A stretch of 64,000 nt of DNA from Methanothermococcus thermolithotrophicus DSM 2095 (GTDB lineage Archaea; AGJL01; Methanococci; Methanococcales; Methanococcaceae). The stretch is from positions 1 to 64,000 of the forward strand of contig NZ_OX296583.1 of the NCBI RefSeq assembly GCF_946463545.1. Reading direction: 5' to 3'. Under the pieces are notes generated by a model that was not told where the DNA came from, searched no databases, and was given only the letters and a program-made list of their open reading frames with translations. Within the stretch, counting starts at the first letter, position 1. The number at the start of each line of letters is the position of its first letter. This document shows, one piece after another, positions 38,761 to 47,303 of the stretch. Made by a program: the position numbers and the translations under genes.

Positions 38761-40038
38761 TTATGGATTTTCAATCCATTCAACAGTCTTGGTATCAAAT
38801 TTCCAGACTCCTACCTTTTCCCATCCATTTTTAGTAACTTTATATATTGCATAGTCACCGCTTGCCCTGTCATTGAATTTATTAAGTGTTATATCGCCAG
38901 TTACTGGTTTTTGGCCATACTCCCCTTTGTTGTATTTATCAATGACTTCTTTCATTTTTACGACCATTAAATCTGGATCGTATTTTCCATTTTCTTGGAT
39001 AACTTCGGCTTGGGCTAAACTGGCAACCCACAATGCATCATAGGATATTAACCCATACGCATCTGGGGAACCCCCGAATTTTTGAGCATATTTTTCCTTA
39101 ACTTTTTCTGCATCTGGACCAAATGATTCAAATATGGTACTCCAGAATCCAACTCTTGATAATCTGTCTTTTAATTCTTCTAATTTATCACTTTTAACGG
39201 TTCCATCTGAACCAACCCATTTAACTTCCCAAAGGAATGAGTCATCAGGTATTTGTGAGAACATTGTAGCTAATTCTTTGAATCCTACTGCAATTACCCC
39301 AACATTCTCTTTACCATATTGATCACTTAATGTTTTAACTTCACTTTCAACTTTACTTAGGTATGGTGACCAGTCTGATGGTGATGGGTTACTTGGATAT
39401 TCAATTGATTCTTCAAGGGTAACGCCTGCATCTGGAAGATTTTTCTTTATCTCATTTGAAAGACCTTTACCCCATGCATCTCCCCTATATATTATAACAA
39501 CATGTTTTAAGTTGAGACTTGATACTTCACCAGCTATTGCTTGCCCTTGAAGATCATCACTCGCAACAAATCTAAACAAATACTTTTTTTGATTAGGGCT
39601 TGTGACACCTATCAAAGGTGGAGCAGCAGTTGATGATGGTGAAATAGCTATTATTTTATTAGATTCTGTAAAACTTCTTATGTTTTTAACTTCACCACTA
39701 GAAGTTGGTCCGATTATGACATTTACGCCCTTACTTTTCAAAGTTTGAATTTTTTCCAGTGCTATCTTTGGATCAGTTCTAGTATCTTCAACATAAAGTT
39801 CTACCTGATAAGGTAGTCCCTCTTTTTTAAAGTAGTTATTTATGTCTTCTTTTGCAATTTCCAGGTTATTTTTAACACTTACTCCAGTGTATGAGAGAGG
39901 TCCTGAGAGATCTGCAACTACACCTATCTTAATAACATTTTCTTGTGAGGTTCCAGTTTCTCCTGTTCCTTCACCGACACACCCGGCACTTAGAACGACC
40001 AATATTAAAAGTCCTATGGATAGAACCTTCTTCCACAT
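38761..40038 (-). CDS. livK: Substrate-binding lipoprotein of the Liv-type ABC transporter
   Basis: 425 residues. The signal peptide ends in a lipobox LSAGC with Cys20, so it is lipid-anchored outside the cell, followed by a Gly/Glu/Thr-rich linker. The receptor-ligand binding fold begins IKIGVVADLSGPLSYTGVS, with IIGPTSSGEV and SPSSTAAPPL lining the pocket. First gene of the operon, so it sets expression. It is preceded by a nitrogen operator overlapping the predicted transcription start. The ligand is not predictable; amide or urea is possible as well as Leu/Ile/Val. Confidence 0.92.
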   Translation of the reverse strand: MWKKVLSIGLLILVVLSAGCVGEGTGETGTSQENVIKIGVVADLSGPLSYTGVSVKNNLEIAKEDINNYFKKEGLPYQVELYVEDTRTDPKIALEKIQTLKSKGVNVIIGPTSSGEVKNIRSFTESNKIIAISPSSTAAPPLIGVTSPNQKKYLFRFVASDDLQGQAIAGEVSSLNLKHVVIIYRGDAWGKGLSNEIKKNLPDAGVTLEESIEYPSNPSPSDWSPYLSKVESEVKTLSDQYGKENVGVIAVGFKELATMFSQIPDDSFLWEVKWVGSDGTVKSDKLEELKDRLSRVGFWSTIFESFGPDAEKVKEKYAQKFGGSPDAYGLISYDALWVASLAQAEVIQENGKYDPDLMVVKMKEVIDKYNKGEYGQKPVTGDITLNKFNDRASGDYAIYKVTKNGWEKVGVWKFDTKTVEWIENP

Positions 40039-40067
40039 TTTTTATCACCCATATAGTTAATAATAGG

Positions 40068-40083
40068 CGGAATTTACCTTCCG
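40068..40083 (-). promoter_or_regulatory. NrpR operator for the liv operon
   Basis: CGGAA-TTTACC-TTCCG at 40068-40083 is an exact match to the NrpR operator GGAA-N6-TTCC established in Methanococcus maripaludis for nif and glnA. It lies about 30 bases before livK, at or just after the expected transcription start, where a repressor would block initiation. 2-oxoglutarate would relieve repression under nitrogen limitation (family knowledge). Confidence 0.75.
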
Positions 40084-40104
40084 ATATTAATTTAATATCT
40101 ATAA

Positions 40105-40114
40105 CTATATATTT
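40105..40114 (-). promoter_or_regulatory. TATA box of the liv operon
   Basis: Reads AAATATATAG on the minus strand, about 25 bases upstream of the NrpR operator. The predicted start of transcription therefore falls next to the operator. Confidence 0.55.
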
Positions 40115-40248
40115 TCCCATAATATGTACGTTAAAAACCCCAAACTCCCTAAAAATATGATATTTTGGAATATATAGAAAAATGGATTAATAATAACTTT
40201 AATAAATATAATATGAATAATTAAAAAAAAATAAAAATTTTTAGTTAT

Positions 40249-40455
40249 TTATGATTTCATAGAAATTAAATAGGCCTTATTGGCCCAATAATCTAAAACT
40301 TCATTTACTTTTTTATTTCGATCCTTCTCCCTAGCTATTTTCTTTAAATAACTTATTGTACTATTCATTTCTTCTTTTGACATCAACGGTGCCTTAACAA
40401 GTAACTTTATAGCAATCCTATCTGTTTCATCCATATCTTTAAATAAGTTATTCAT
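40249..40455 (-). CDS. Small conserved-looking protein of unknown function
   Basis: 68 residues, mostly helical and charged (MNNLFKDMDETDRIAIKLLVKAP, then SYLKKIAREKDRNKKVNEVL). No family is recognised. The start at 40455 is chosen because GGTGAT lies three bases upstream; a longer reading adds only a hydrophobic leader through the promoter. It diverges from malate dehydrogenase. Perhaps a small regulator (inference from size only). Confidence 0.6.
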   Translation of the reverse strand: MNNLFKDMDETDRIAIKLLVKAPLMSKEEMNSTISYLKKIAREKDRNKKVNEVLDYWANKAYLISMKS

Positions 40456-40632
40456 ACTATCACCATAATATGCATACGTAAGTAATAATAAATTATAATT
40501 AAGTATTATCATATATATAATTTATCATCTAGTTTAATATTTGCCATACATAAACAAAGTTAGATATATAAACACAAACCACAATATATGAAATAGCTTT
40601 TTACGTGAGATTTAGTTATATTAGGTGAGATT

Positions 40633-41574
40633 ATGAAGGTATCGATAATAGGGGCGTCTGGAAAGATCGGGTCTGTTTTATCATACTTACTCGCAAAAGA
40701 ACCCTATATAAACCATATTAACATGATATCAAGAAGTAAATCGTTGAGCAAACTTGAAGGAATTAAAATGGATATTTACGATGCCCTTGCGGCGTCTGGT
40801 ACAGACGCCGATATTGAGGTTCACGACGATAGCGACATGTCAGTTGTGGAAGGAAGCGAGATTACTATTTTAACCTCAGGTATTCCAAGAAACGGAAACA
40901 TGTCGAGATTAGATTTAGCTAAAAAAAATGCTGAGATAGTTAAAAACTATTCTAGAAGCATTTCAAAAGTCTGCGATACAAAACTATTTGTTATTACAAA
41001 CCCTGTAGATGTAATGACTTACAAAGCTTTAATTGAAAGTGGTTATGAAAAAAATCAGGTTTTTGGCTTAGGAACTCACTTAGACTCTATGAGATTCAAG
41101 GTAGCAATTGCCAAGTTTTTTGGAGTCCATATTGGTGATGTAAGAACTAGGATTATAGGCGAACATGGAGACACTATGGTCCCACTATTGAGTGCCACCG
41201 CAATTGGGGGAATTCCAATATGTAGGCTCCCAAACTTTGAAAACTTCCCATACGAAAAAGTCATAGATGCCGTTAAAAACTGCGGTAAAAAAATCATTGA
41301 TTTGAAAAACGGTTCTGAATACGGCCCAGCTTCTGCCATTGTTAACATAGTTAAATGTATAGCAAATGATGAGAAGAGACTTTTAACATTATCCGCCTAT
41401 GTTGATGGTGAGATAGACGGCATAAATGGAATATGTATTGGAGTACCTGTAAAGGTAGGTAGAAAAGGTATTGAGGAAGTAGTTCCAATAAAAATAAGTA
41501 ATAAGGAACTTGAAATGTTCATGCACTCAGTTAACACGATAAAGGAGTACTGCAAAAAGGTGGAAAAAATATAG
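40633..41574 (+). CDS. mdh: Malate dehydrogenase (lactate/malate dehydrogenase family)
   Basis: 313 residues. Rossmann start MKVSIIGASGKIGSVLSYLL, with Ser/Arg after strand two (ISRSKS) favouring NADPH. Substrate loop SGIPRNGNMSRLDL, ITNPVDVMTYKAL, and catalytic RIIGEHGDTMVPL histidine follow. It closely resembles the M. jannaschii enzyme of this type. It reduces oxaloacetate to malate in the reductive branch that also uses SucC (1.7 kb). GGTGA precedes ATG, and a TATA-like AGATATATAAAC stands near 40562-40573. Confidence 0.95.
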   Translation: MKVSIIGASGKIGSVLSYLLAKEPYINHINMISRSKSLSKLEGIKMDIYDALAASGTDADIEVHDDSDMSVVEGSEITILTSGIPRNGNMSRLDLAKKNAEIVKNYSRSISKVCDTKLFVITNPVDVMTYKALIESGYEKNQVFGLGTHLDSMRFKVAIAKFFGVHIGDVRTRIIGEHGDTMVPLLSATAIGGIPICRLPNFENFPYEKVIDAVKNCGKKIIDLKNGSEYGPASAIVNIVKCIANDEKRLLTLSAYVDGEIDGINGICIGVPVKVGRKGIEEVVPIKISNKELEMFMHSVNTIKEYCKKVEKI

Positions 41575-41623
41575 TTATAGCTATATATTTTACTAATCAC
41601 TAATTATATGATTTAAACATTTT

Positions 41624-42640
41624 TTACTGTTTTAAATATTCGCAGACCTTCTGGAACATTAGTTCTGTAGGATCTTCCAATACTATGCCGTTATTTCTCT
41701 TTCCAATGTTTTCAAGAACATAATTAACTATTTTAGTAGCTGATCTTGTATGAATCATCCTGCCTTTTTTTATTAGATATCTATCCACACCAAGTAAGTT
41801 TTCAGGATAACATGAAATTGTTGGAACCCCTAAAACAGCAGCTTCTCTATTCATAGTACCTCCAGCACCTATCATAGCGTCGGCATGGTATAATAGTGAA
41901 ATTGCATCAATCGTGTTTGGAACAGTGACATTTAAAGAAACATACTTTTCTTTTTCTTTTTCACTTCTTGGAAAAGCTACAATATTACAGTCTATTTTTT
42001 TATTCAATATTTCGATAATTTTGGGCAGTATGTCCTTTTTTCCATTGCAATATGAGGAATTTGGTCTGGCCCTCATAACTATAGTTGGTAAGTTTTTGTC
42101 CAATCCCAGCTTATCTATTATTTCATTATCTATTGGAAATACTGAACCCAATCTTGAATTTACATTTGCCACTTCACAGGTGCCGTCAAATGTAAGAAAT
42201 TTTCTCCCTCCTTGCTTTCTTAGGAGGTTTTTTTTCGTTCCCAATGGCGATATAATTTCAGTTGAGAGGGGCAGTGTCAACCTATTTTGGGCATCTGCAT
42301 GTTCATTATCTACAATAAAAATACTTGGAATTCCCAATCCAAATGCAACTCTCGGGAGCTCTACAGAATGTTTTGCAATAGCCACCTTTGGTTTTTCCCT
42401 TTCTAAAATCTTTGTGAGATTTATCACCCGTTTTGCAGAATTTATAAGTTTTTCCTTTAAGCTTCCCCCATGAATCCCGATTGAAGTATATTCATAACCA
42501 TAAAGCTTTATTAATTCCTCTAAATTTTGAAATTTTCTAGCTGTTATTAAATATTCAATCCCTTCCTTTTCAAATCTCTCTATAAGCTGTGAAAAATAAT
42601 GAACATGGGGGGAATTTGTGAGATCTATCCAAACATCCAT
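41624..42640 (-). CDS. DUF354 family, glycosyltransferase-like fold
   Basis: About 338 residues matching archaeal DUF354: MDVWIDLTNSPHVHYFSQL at the N-terminus, AKHSVELPRVAFGLGIPSIFIVDNEHA in the middle and DAMIGAGGTMNREAAVLGVPTISCYP near the C-terminus. The two-domain layout and the GGTMNREA motif resemble GT-B glycosyltransferases such as the MurG/WecB group. Activity is unproven. The start ATG at 42640 follows GGTGAT by five bases; an upstream TTG reading is rejected. Confidence 0.85.
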   Translation of the reverse strand: MDVWIDLTNSPHVHYFSQLIERFEKEGIEYLITARKFQNLEELIKLYGYEYTSIGIHGGSLKEKLINSAKRVINLTKILEREKPKVAIAKHSVELPRVAFGLGIPSIFIVDNEHADAQNRLTLPLSTEIISPLGTKKNLLRKQGGRKFLTFDGTCEVANVNSRLGSVFPIDNEIIDKLGLDKNLPTIVMRARPNSSYCNGKKDILPKIIEILNKKIDCNIVAFPRSEKEKEKYVSLNVTVPNTIDAISLLYHADAMIGAGGTMNREAAVLGVPTISCYPENLLGVDRYLIKKGRMIHTRSATKIVNYVLENIGKRNNGIVLEDPTELMFQKVCEYLKQ

Positions 42641-43025
42641 ATACAATCACCTGAACGTAGTGAAGGTCAGCATATCCACTGCAACCATGGTCACAGGAAT
42701 TGTGCAAATCCTATGGAACTTTATCAACCATCAGTAATGGTAAAATAAAGAAATAATTAAACAATACTCATCCTCAATAAATAATATACTGTTGATATCA
42801 TCCACATGAAAAGTTCTTAATAGAGTAGTATTGTTTTATATATAAAGTTTCCATTTTTTACCTAATCAGTTAACCTTGACTGCTATATCATCCAGCAAAT
42901 TATAGATGATTATATATGACCGTTATGTTATGACTGTTTTAGTTAAATTTAAATTTGAAGTTTGTTAAGTGTTATTTTTGCAGAACAATTATACAACTAA
43001 TATATTAAGAATTGGAGATGAACTT
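42641..43025. other. Divergent intergenic region DUF354 / marker 12
   Basis: About 385 bases without a supported gene. TATA-like stretches TTTTATATATAAAG near 42835-42848 and ATTATATATGAC near 42909-42920 face the marker 12 gene. A short dyad ATCATC/GATGAT lies near 42888-42909. The first 75 bases are richer in G+C and read through as a short frame, but have no start or homology that I recognise. Confidence 0.5.
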
Positions 43026-44000
43026 ATGATAACCGTAGGAATTGATCACGGTACTTCAGGGATAACGGCATGTATAAGAGAAGAAAACAACAACACGATC
43101 TTCAAAATGAGGAGAACTGAGCTAAAAAACAAATCCTTTTTGTCGGAGTTAAGTAACCATGTGGATTTAAAGGATATCGATTTAATTGGCGTTTGTTATT
43201 CAATGGGTGATGGAATAAATAAAATCTTACCAATAGAAAAAGTAGAAAACAGGGGAGTAATAAATATTGAAGGAATTGGTGAGAAAATAGGGGGTGGAAC
43301 CAAAGTTTACGAAGAGATAAAAGCTTCAAAAATTCCCTCAATTGTAATTCCTGGATTACATAAGAATAGCGAATGTTTGGATGAAAGATTCAGAGCTCTG
43401 TATTCCCATATCGCTTCCCCTGAAAAAATATCCATAGCATACAATGCCCATAAGACATTTAATTTAAAAAATTTTATACTGTCCGATATTTCTTCAAATA
43501 CTGTTACTCTGCTTATTAAAAACGAAAAAATATTTGGCGGGTTCGATGCCTGCATAGGTGCAGTAGGTATTCTTCATGGACCTTTGGATTTAGAACTAAT
43601 TAGAAAAATAGATTCTGGAGAAATAACTGCAAATGAAGCCTTTTCAAAAGCTGGGGTAGTTAAAATTACAAACATGTACAGTGGCGTGGAGGATACAAAA
43701 GCTAAAATAATGAACAACTACGAAAAAGATAATAAATGTAAGTTGGCCGTAGATTCGCTTGTTTTAAGTGTTTCTATGGAAATAAATTCACTGATGTTTT
43801 TAAACGAAGGTAAAAATATTGTTTTAGCTGGGTCCATAGGTACCTGGAAGAATCCAAATGTGTCTGAAATGATAAAAGAGCATATAGACGGGAATATTTT
43901 TGTTTTAGAGGGGGAAAGTGCAGCTATTGGAAGTGCGATGATTGCTGAAGATGTATTAAATGGAAAAAAGGATATATTGGGAATAGGCGTAGAACTTTAA
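43026..44000 (+). CDS. mmp12: Methanogenesis marker 12 protein
   Basis: 324 residues starting ITVGIDHGTSGITACIREEN, the ASKHA-type phosphate-binding opening of methanogenesis marker protein 12, with GVCYSMGDGINKI, GGGTKVYEEI, CIGAVGILHGPLD and a second phosphate loop VLAGSIGTWKN near the end. It is found across methanogens; biochemical role unknown, perhaps an ATP-dependent step in cofactor or McrA maturation. GGAGATGA precedes the ATG at 43026. Its last 69 bases are duplicated just downstream. Confidence 0.85.
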   Translation: MITVGIDHGTSGITACIREENNNTIFKMRRTELKNKSFLSELSNHVDLKDIDLIGVCYSMGDGINKILPIEKVENRGVINIEGIGEKIGGGTKVYEEIKASKIPSIVIPGLHKNSECLDERFRALYSHIASPEKISIAYNAHKTFNLKNFILSDISSNTVTLLIKNEKIFGGFDACIGAVGILHGPLDLELIRKIDSGEITANEAFSKAGVVKITNMYSGVEDTKAKIMNNYEKDNKCKLAVDSLVLSVSMEINSLMFLNEGKNIVLAGSIGTWKNPNVSEMIKEHIDGNIFVLEGESAAIGSAMIAEDVLNGKKDILGIGVEL

Positions 44001-44132
44001 TTAATTTATACTTCCGAGTGTAGCGAGGAAGTATTAGTGCACGATGCAACGATGCGTCGTTGCAGTGCGATGATTGCTGAAGATGTTTTAAAGGGAAAAA
44101 AAGATATATTGGGAATAGAAGTTGAACTTTAA
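43932..44132. repeat. Duplicated 3' end of marker 12 gene flanking a hairpin insert
   Basis: Bases 43932-44000 (the last 22 codons plus stop) recur at 44064-44132 with about six to eight differences; the copy reads SAMIAEDVLKGKKDILGIEVEL and ends at the same stop. The 63 bases between hold ACTTCC/GGAAGT and the hairpin TGCAACGA-TGCG-TCGTTGCA (44045-44064). Confidence 0.85.
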
Positions 44133-44354
44133 TATTTTTTAATTTATGTATATATTTATATCAATCATCATTGTTAAAGTACCTTACAACCAAAACTAAT
44201 ATATACTCCTTTCCAATATATCGAATGTACCACTCTTTTAATGAAGTCATTCTAAATTCTATTTCAGTTTTAGAATGGCTTCGAAACCATGATGATATGA
44301 GTGGGCATAAATCCGGATAAAAACATTTTTTTAGATGATGAAGGAGGTCATACT
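44133..44354 (+). promoter_or_regulatory. Promoter and leader of the L7Ae ribosomal operon
   Basis: TATA-like ATATATTTATATC near 44149-44161 and AATATATACT near 44199-44208. The leader contains a 9-bp hairpin (CATTCTAAA at 44248-44256 with its complement at 44269-44277), then CCATGATGATATGAG. Archaeal L7Ae binds kink-turns and represses its own mRNA in Sulfolobus. The TGATGA words here could form such a site, but I could not draw a convincing kink-turn. Confidence 0.45.
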
Positions 44355-44708
44355 ATGGCTATCTATGTAAAATTTGATGTACCACAAGAAATAGAAGAAA
44401 AAACAGCTGAAGTAATTTCAAAAGCAGAAAAAGTTAAAAAAGGTGCTAACGAAGTAACAAAAGCGGTTGAAAAAAACATTGCAAAATTAGTTGTAATCGC
44501 TAAAGACGTACAACCAGAAGAAATCGTAGCACACATACCTGTAATCTGCGAAGAAAAAGGAATACCTTACTCATACATTTCAACAAAACAAGATTTAGGA
44601 AAAGCTGCTGGTTTAGAAGTACCTACTTCAGCAGTTGCAGTTGTAGCTGAAGGCGACGCAGAAGAATTAAAAGAATTAGTTGAAAAATTAAACGGTTTAA
44701 AAGCTTAA
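44355..44708 (+). CDS. rpl7ae: Ribosomal protein L7Ae (also C/D sRNP and RNase P subunit)
   Basis: 117 residues: [40 protein letters not shown] is the kink-turn-binding core of L7Ae, followed by SKxDLG-like [22 protein letters not shown]. It binds kink-turns in 23S rRNA and nucleates box C/D sRNPs such as the one at 31.1 kb. The start at 44355 is preceded by GGAGGT; the 18-codon extension upstream is rejected. Codon use is strongly optimised (GAA, AAA, TTA), as expected for high expression. First gene of an L7Ae-S28e-L24e operon. Confidence 0.96.
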   Translation: MAIYVKFDVPQEIEEKTAEVISKAEKVKKGANEVTKAVEKNIAKLVVIAKDVQPEEIVAHIPVICEEKGIPYSYISTKQDLGKAAGLEVPTSAVAVVAEGDAEELKELVEKLNGLKA

Positions 44709-44762
44709 TTTATTAATTACTAAATATTTATTTTATTATCATGGAGCGTTACAGGTGATTAA

Positions 44763-44990
44763 ATGTCTGATGACATGATCTACAAGGAAGCTGTCGCTGC
44801 AGAAGTTCTCCAAGTAATTGGAAGAACTGGTGTGACAGGAGAAATTTTCCAGGTAAGATGTAAGATCTTAGGTGGAAGAGATACAGGAAGAATTTTAACA
44901 AGAAACATAAAAGGTCCTATCAAAGTTGGGGACATTGTAATGTTAAGAGAAACAGAAAGAGAAGCTAAACCATTAGGTAAAAGAAGATAA
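44763..44990 (+). CDS. rps28e: Ribosomal protein S28e
   Basis: 75 residues with the S28e core [58 protein letters not shown], nearly the archaeal consensus. It belongs to the small subunit head near the mRNA exit. GGTGATT precedes ATG. The final GTAAAAGAAGA of the gene is repeated 55 bp downstream around a hairpin. Confidence 0.97.
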   Translation: MSDDMIYKEAVAAEVLQVIGRTGVTGEIFQVRCKILGGRDTGRILTRNIKGPIKVGDIVMLRETEREAKPLGKRR

Positions 44991-45042
44991 TTGAAACCGG
45001 TTCGTGCAACTTTGTTGCATAAAAGTTTCAAGTAAAAGAAGA
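44977..45042. repeat. Hairpin insert with 11-bp direct repeat of rps28e 3' end
   Basis: GTAAAAGAAGA occurs at 44977-44987 (end of rps28e) and again at 45032-45042. Between them are an outer stem TTGAAAC/GTTTCAA (44991-44997 and 45025-45031) and an inner hairpin TGCAAC-TTT-GTTGCA (45005-45019). Same layout as at 31.3 and 44.0 kb. Confidence 0.7.
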
Positions 45043-45065
45043 ATCCCGCATAGGGAGGTTATATT

Positions 45066-45260
45066 ATGGAATGGAAAACATGTAGCTTTTGTGACGGAAA
45101 AATTGAACCAGGTACCGGTAAAAAATACATAAAAAGGGACGGTTCAGTAATGTACTTCTGTTCATCAAAATGTGAAAAGAACTTCAAACTTAAAAGAGTT
45201 GCAAGAAGATTAAAATGGACACCTTTGTACCACAAATTAAAAGCTAGTAAAAATAAATAA
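45066..45260 (+). CDS. rpl24e: Ribosomal protein L24e
   Basis: 64 residues: TCSFCDGKIEPGTGKKYIKRDGSVMYFCSSKCEKNFKLKR carries the four-cysteine zinc finger typical of L24e, then the basic WTPLYHKLK tail. GGGAGGT precedes ATG. It completes the L7Ae-S28e-L24e operon; ndk, often next in methanococci, is absent. T-rich terminator sequence follows. Confidence 0.97.
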   Translation: MEWKTCSFCDGKIEPGTGKKYIKRDGSVMYFCSSKCEKNFKLKRVARRLKWTPLYHKLKASKNK

Positions 45261-45338
45261 TAAATAAAATAAAATTAAATTCCTATATTTTACTTTTTTT
45301 CTTTCTTTTATATTAATTTAAAAAATTAAAAAATTCAG

Positions 45339-47210
45339 TTATTTTTTATAAGTTTTATCAATTCTCCAGTCAATCCCAAGGAGCTCACTATATCTGTCCA
45401 ACACCCTTTTAATGTATCCATCAAAGTTTCCTTTTTCAAACTCTTCAGCCCATTTTTCATTATCAAACTCATAGGCTCCGTCCATTATCAATTCTTTAAC
45501 TCTTTCACTTTCCATTGTAGGATATCCCAAATTCTTATCGTATTTGCAGATTTCTTTAAAGAGCTGATCTGTTGCAGCCTTTAAATCTATATCACTAACT
45601 TCTTTGAATAGTGCTTCAGCCACTGGATAGAGCCATTTTCTATGGAATCTACAAACCCCGAGGTTTTCCAATGTTATTTCTTCAATGGCACTTTTAACAC
45701 TGAGCTCCGCCAGTTCTTCAGGTTCCAAGAATACACCGCATTGATAGTAGGTTAAATATTTCCCCTGTATCAAGTAAGGCATGTAGTTTCCAATAGACCA
45801 GTACATTGTTGGAGATATATGTCCGTTATCGCCAAATGGTACATAAACCCCATAGTCGCTGAAATTTTTATTTGTTATTCTATCTTTGAATTTTTCGTTA
45901 AATATTTTGGAAGCTCTTCTTATTCCCTGCGATAATATGGTTCCAATTTCATTTTCATGGAAAGCTATAATATTGGCTAACTTTACAGCCTGTTCTGCAT
46001 TGTGATTTGAGTTCTTTAAAATATCTTCATCATCCTCAAAATCCATAACATTGAAAATTGGCTTTTCTATTCCCACTTCTTCAGGTTTTAGCATTCCGAC
46101 ATCGAGAAGTTCAAATACCCAAGAACAAAGGTTTCCAAATTCTATAGCATCGAATCCAAGTGAATCTACAGTATGTACAACTTTATCTGCAGCATAAATA
46201 TCAAATACCCCTATAGAAGGCCCGTTTGCTTCATAAGGTTCGTAATCAACATGCAGCCCTTTTCTGTACTTTTTACACAATACTGGACATGGTTCTCCAC
46301 AGTTGGTCCAATTTTTTGTTTCTATGGCTTCTTCGTTAAATCTATTGACGAAATATTTTAATATTTTTTTATGAAGTTTCAATCTAATTTCCCTATTTAT
46401 GTAGGGCATCCTCCAGTTAAATATCGGTGTTAAATCCATTGTTACAAGGTAGTTGTTCCCAAAGGTTCCACCTGTTTTTGTCTCATCGTTGTATCGGTAT
46501 TTTTTAGTATTTTCGAGTATTACCTTGGTATATGGTTTTTTGTAGTGCTCTTCAACTATATGTTTTAAATCTTTTCCTTTTTCTTTATCTTCCCCTTTTT
46601 CTTTCTTTCCGTAAAATACAACCCCCAATATATTATGTGCCCTGTAAAGAACAGAACCTCCACCACCTCGAGCTGCCCAATCTTCTGAACCTTCTGCAAA
46701 ACTTCCATTTCTAACTACTGGGGAAAATATTGCGCCCATATTTGTCCTAATGGATGCAGGGCCTACAACAAATGCTCTAAAGTCTTTTTCTTTGAATAAC
46801 TCCAATACATAATCACTTAATGTATATACGCTATCAAAATTCTCTTTTACCTCTAAAAAATCTATTTTTAGAGTATCTCCTTCCCCGTCCAATACTAGAA
46901 GGCTTGGTTTTTCACATCTACCTATTATCGCCACATTTTGTAATCCTGTATTTTTAAATGTATATCCTGCACCCCCCATTGCTGAGAAGTGAAACCCATT
47001 CCAGAGAGGGGATCTAAATGAAAATATTAACCTATGGCCCCCAATAACTGGAAGCACACCTTTACCAAAGCAAAATACATTTTTATCATCGTACACATCG
47101 TACTTCCAAGTTTCATACTTTTCATGCCAATATATCCCCCAATTTAATGTAAGGAGCTCTTTATCAACCACTTCATATTTCCTATTTGACGCGTCTATCA
47201 AAATATTCAT
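45339..47210 (-). CDS. aor: Tungsten-containing aldehyde:ferredoxin oxidoreductase
   Basis: 623 residues of the AOR family, normal length. The N-terminal pterin-binding domain includes FSFRSPLWNGFHFSAMGGAGYTFKN. The 4Fe-4S cluster is built from CGEPCPVLC near residue 300 with a fourth Cys in LGVCRFHRK near 540. It oxidises aldehydes with ferredoxin using a tungstopterin; molbindin at 30.6 kb may handle the oxyanion. The start at 47210 is chosen for GGAGGA seven bases upstream, rejecting a TTG five codons earlier. Specific substrate unknown. Confidence 0.9.
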   Translation of the reverse strand: MNILIDASNRKYEVVDKELLTLNWGIYWHEKYETWKYDVYDDKNVFCFGKGVLPVIGGHRLIFSFRSPLWNGFHFSAMGGAGYTFKNTGLQNVAIIGRCEKPSLLVLDGEGDTLKIDFLEVKENFDSVYTLSDYVLELFKEKDFRAFVVGPASIRTNMGAIFSPVVRNGSFAEGSEDWAARGGGGSVLYRAHNILGVVFYGKKEKGEDKEKGKDLKHIVEEHYKKPYTKVILENTKKYRYNDETKTGGTFGNNYLVTMDLTPIFNWRMPYINREIRLKLHKKILKYFVNRFNEEAIETKNWTNCGEPCPVLCKKYRKGLHVDYEPYEANGPSIGVFDIYAADKVVHTVDSLGFDAIEFGNLCSWVFELLDVGMLKPEEVGIEKPIFNVMDFEDDEDILKNSNHNAEQAVKLANIIAFHENEIGTILSQGIRRASKIFNEKFKDRITNKNFSDYGVYVPFGDNGHISPTMYWSIGNYMPYLIQGKYLTYYQCGVFLEPEELAELSVKSAIEEITLENLGVCRFHRKWLYPVAEALFKEVSDIDLKAATDQLFKEICKYDKNLGYPTMESERVKELIMDGAYEFDNEKWAEEFEKGNFDGYIKRVLDRYSELLGIDWRIDKTYKK

Positions 47211-47303
47211 ATAGTCTTCCTCCAAAACTATTAGATACTTACAACTAATTATATTGAATTTCTAATTTATCATAGTTTGTGTTTACAATAGGATGGGGTT
47301 ACT

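Noticed and set aside
35297..40038. Assignment of the ABC operon specifically to urea or to branched-chain amino acids
   Set aside because: The sequence shows family membership and nitrogen control only; ligand residues cannot be read reliably.
42661..42740. Second box C/D sRNA on the minus strand
   Set aside because: A CTGA and a TGATGG word occur, but the C box does not fit RTGATGA and no internal C'/D' pair is found.
44301..44354. N-terminal extension of L7Ae
   Set aside because: The ATG at 44355 has GGAGGT at the right spacing and begins the conserved protein; the upstream codons are leader.
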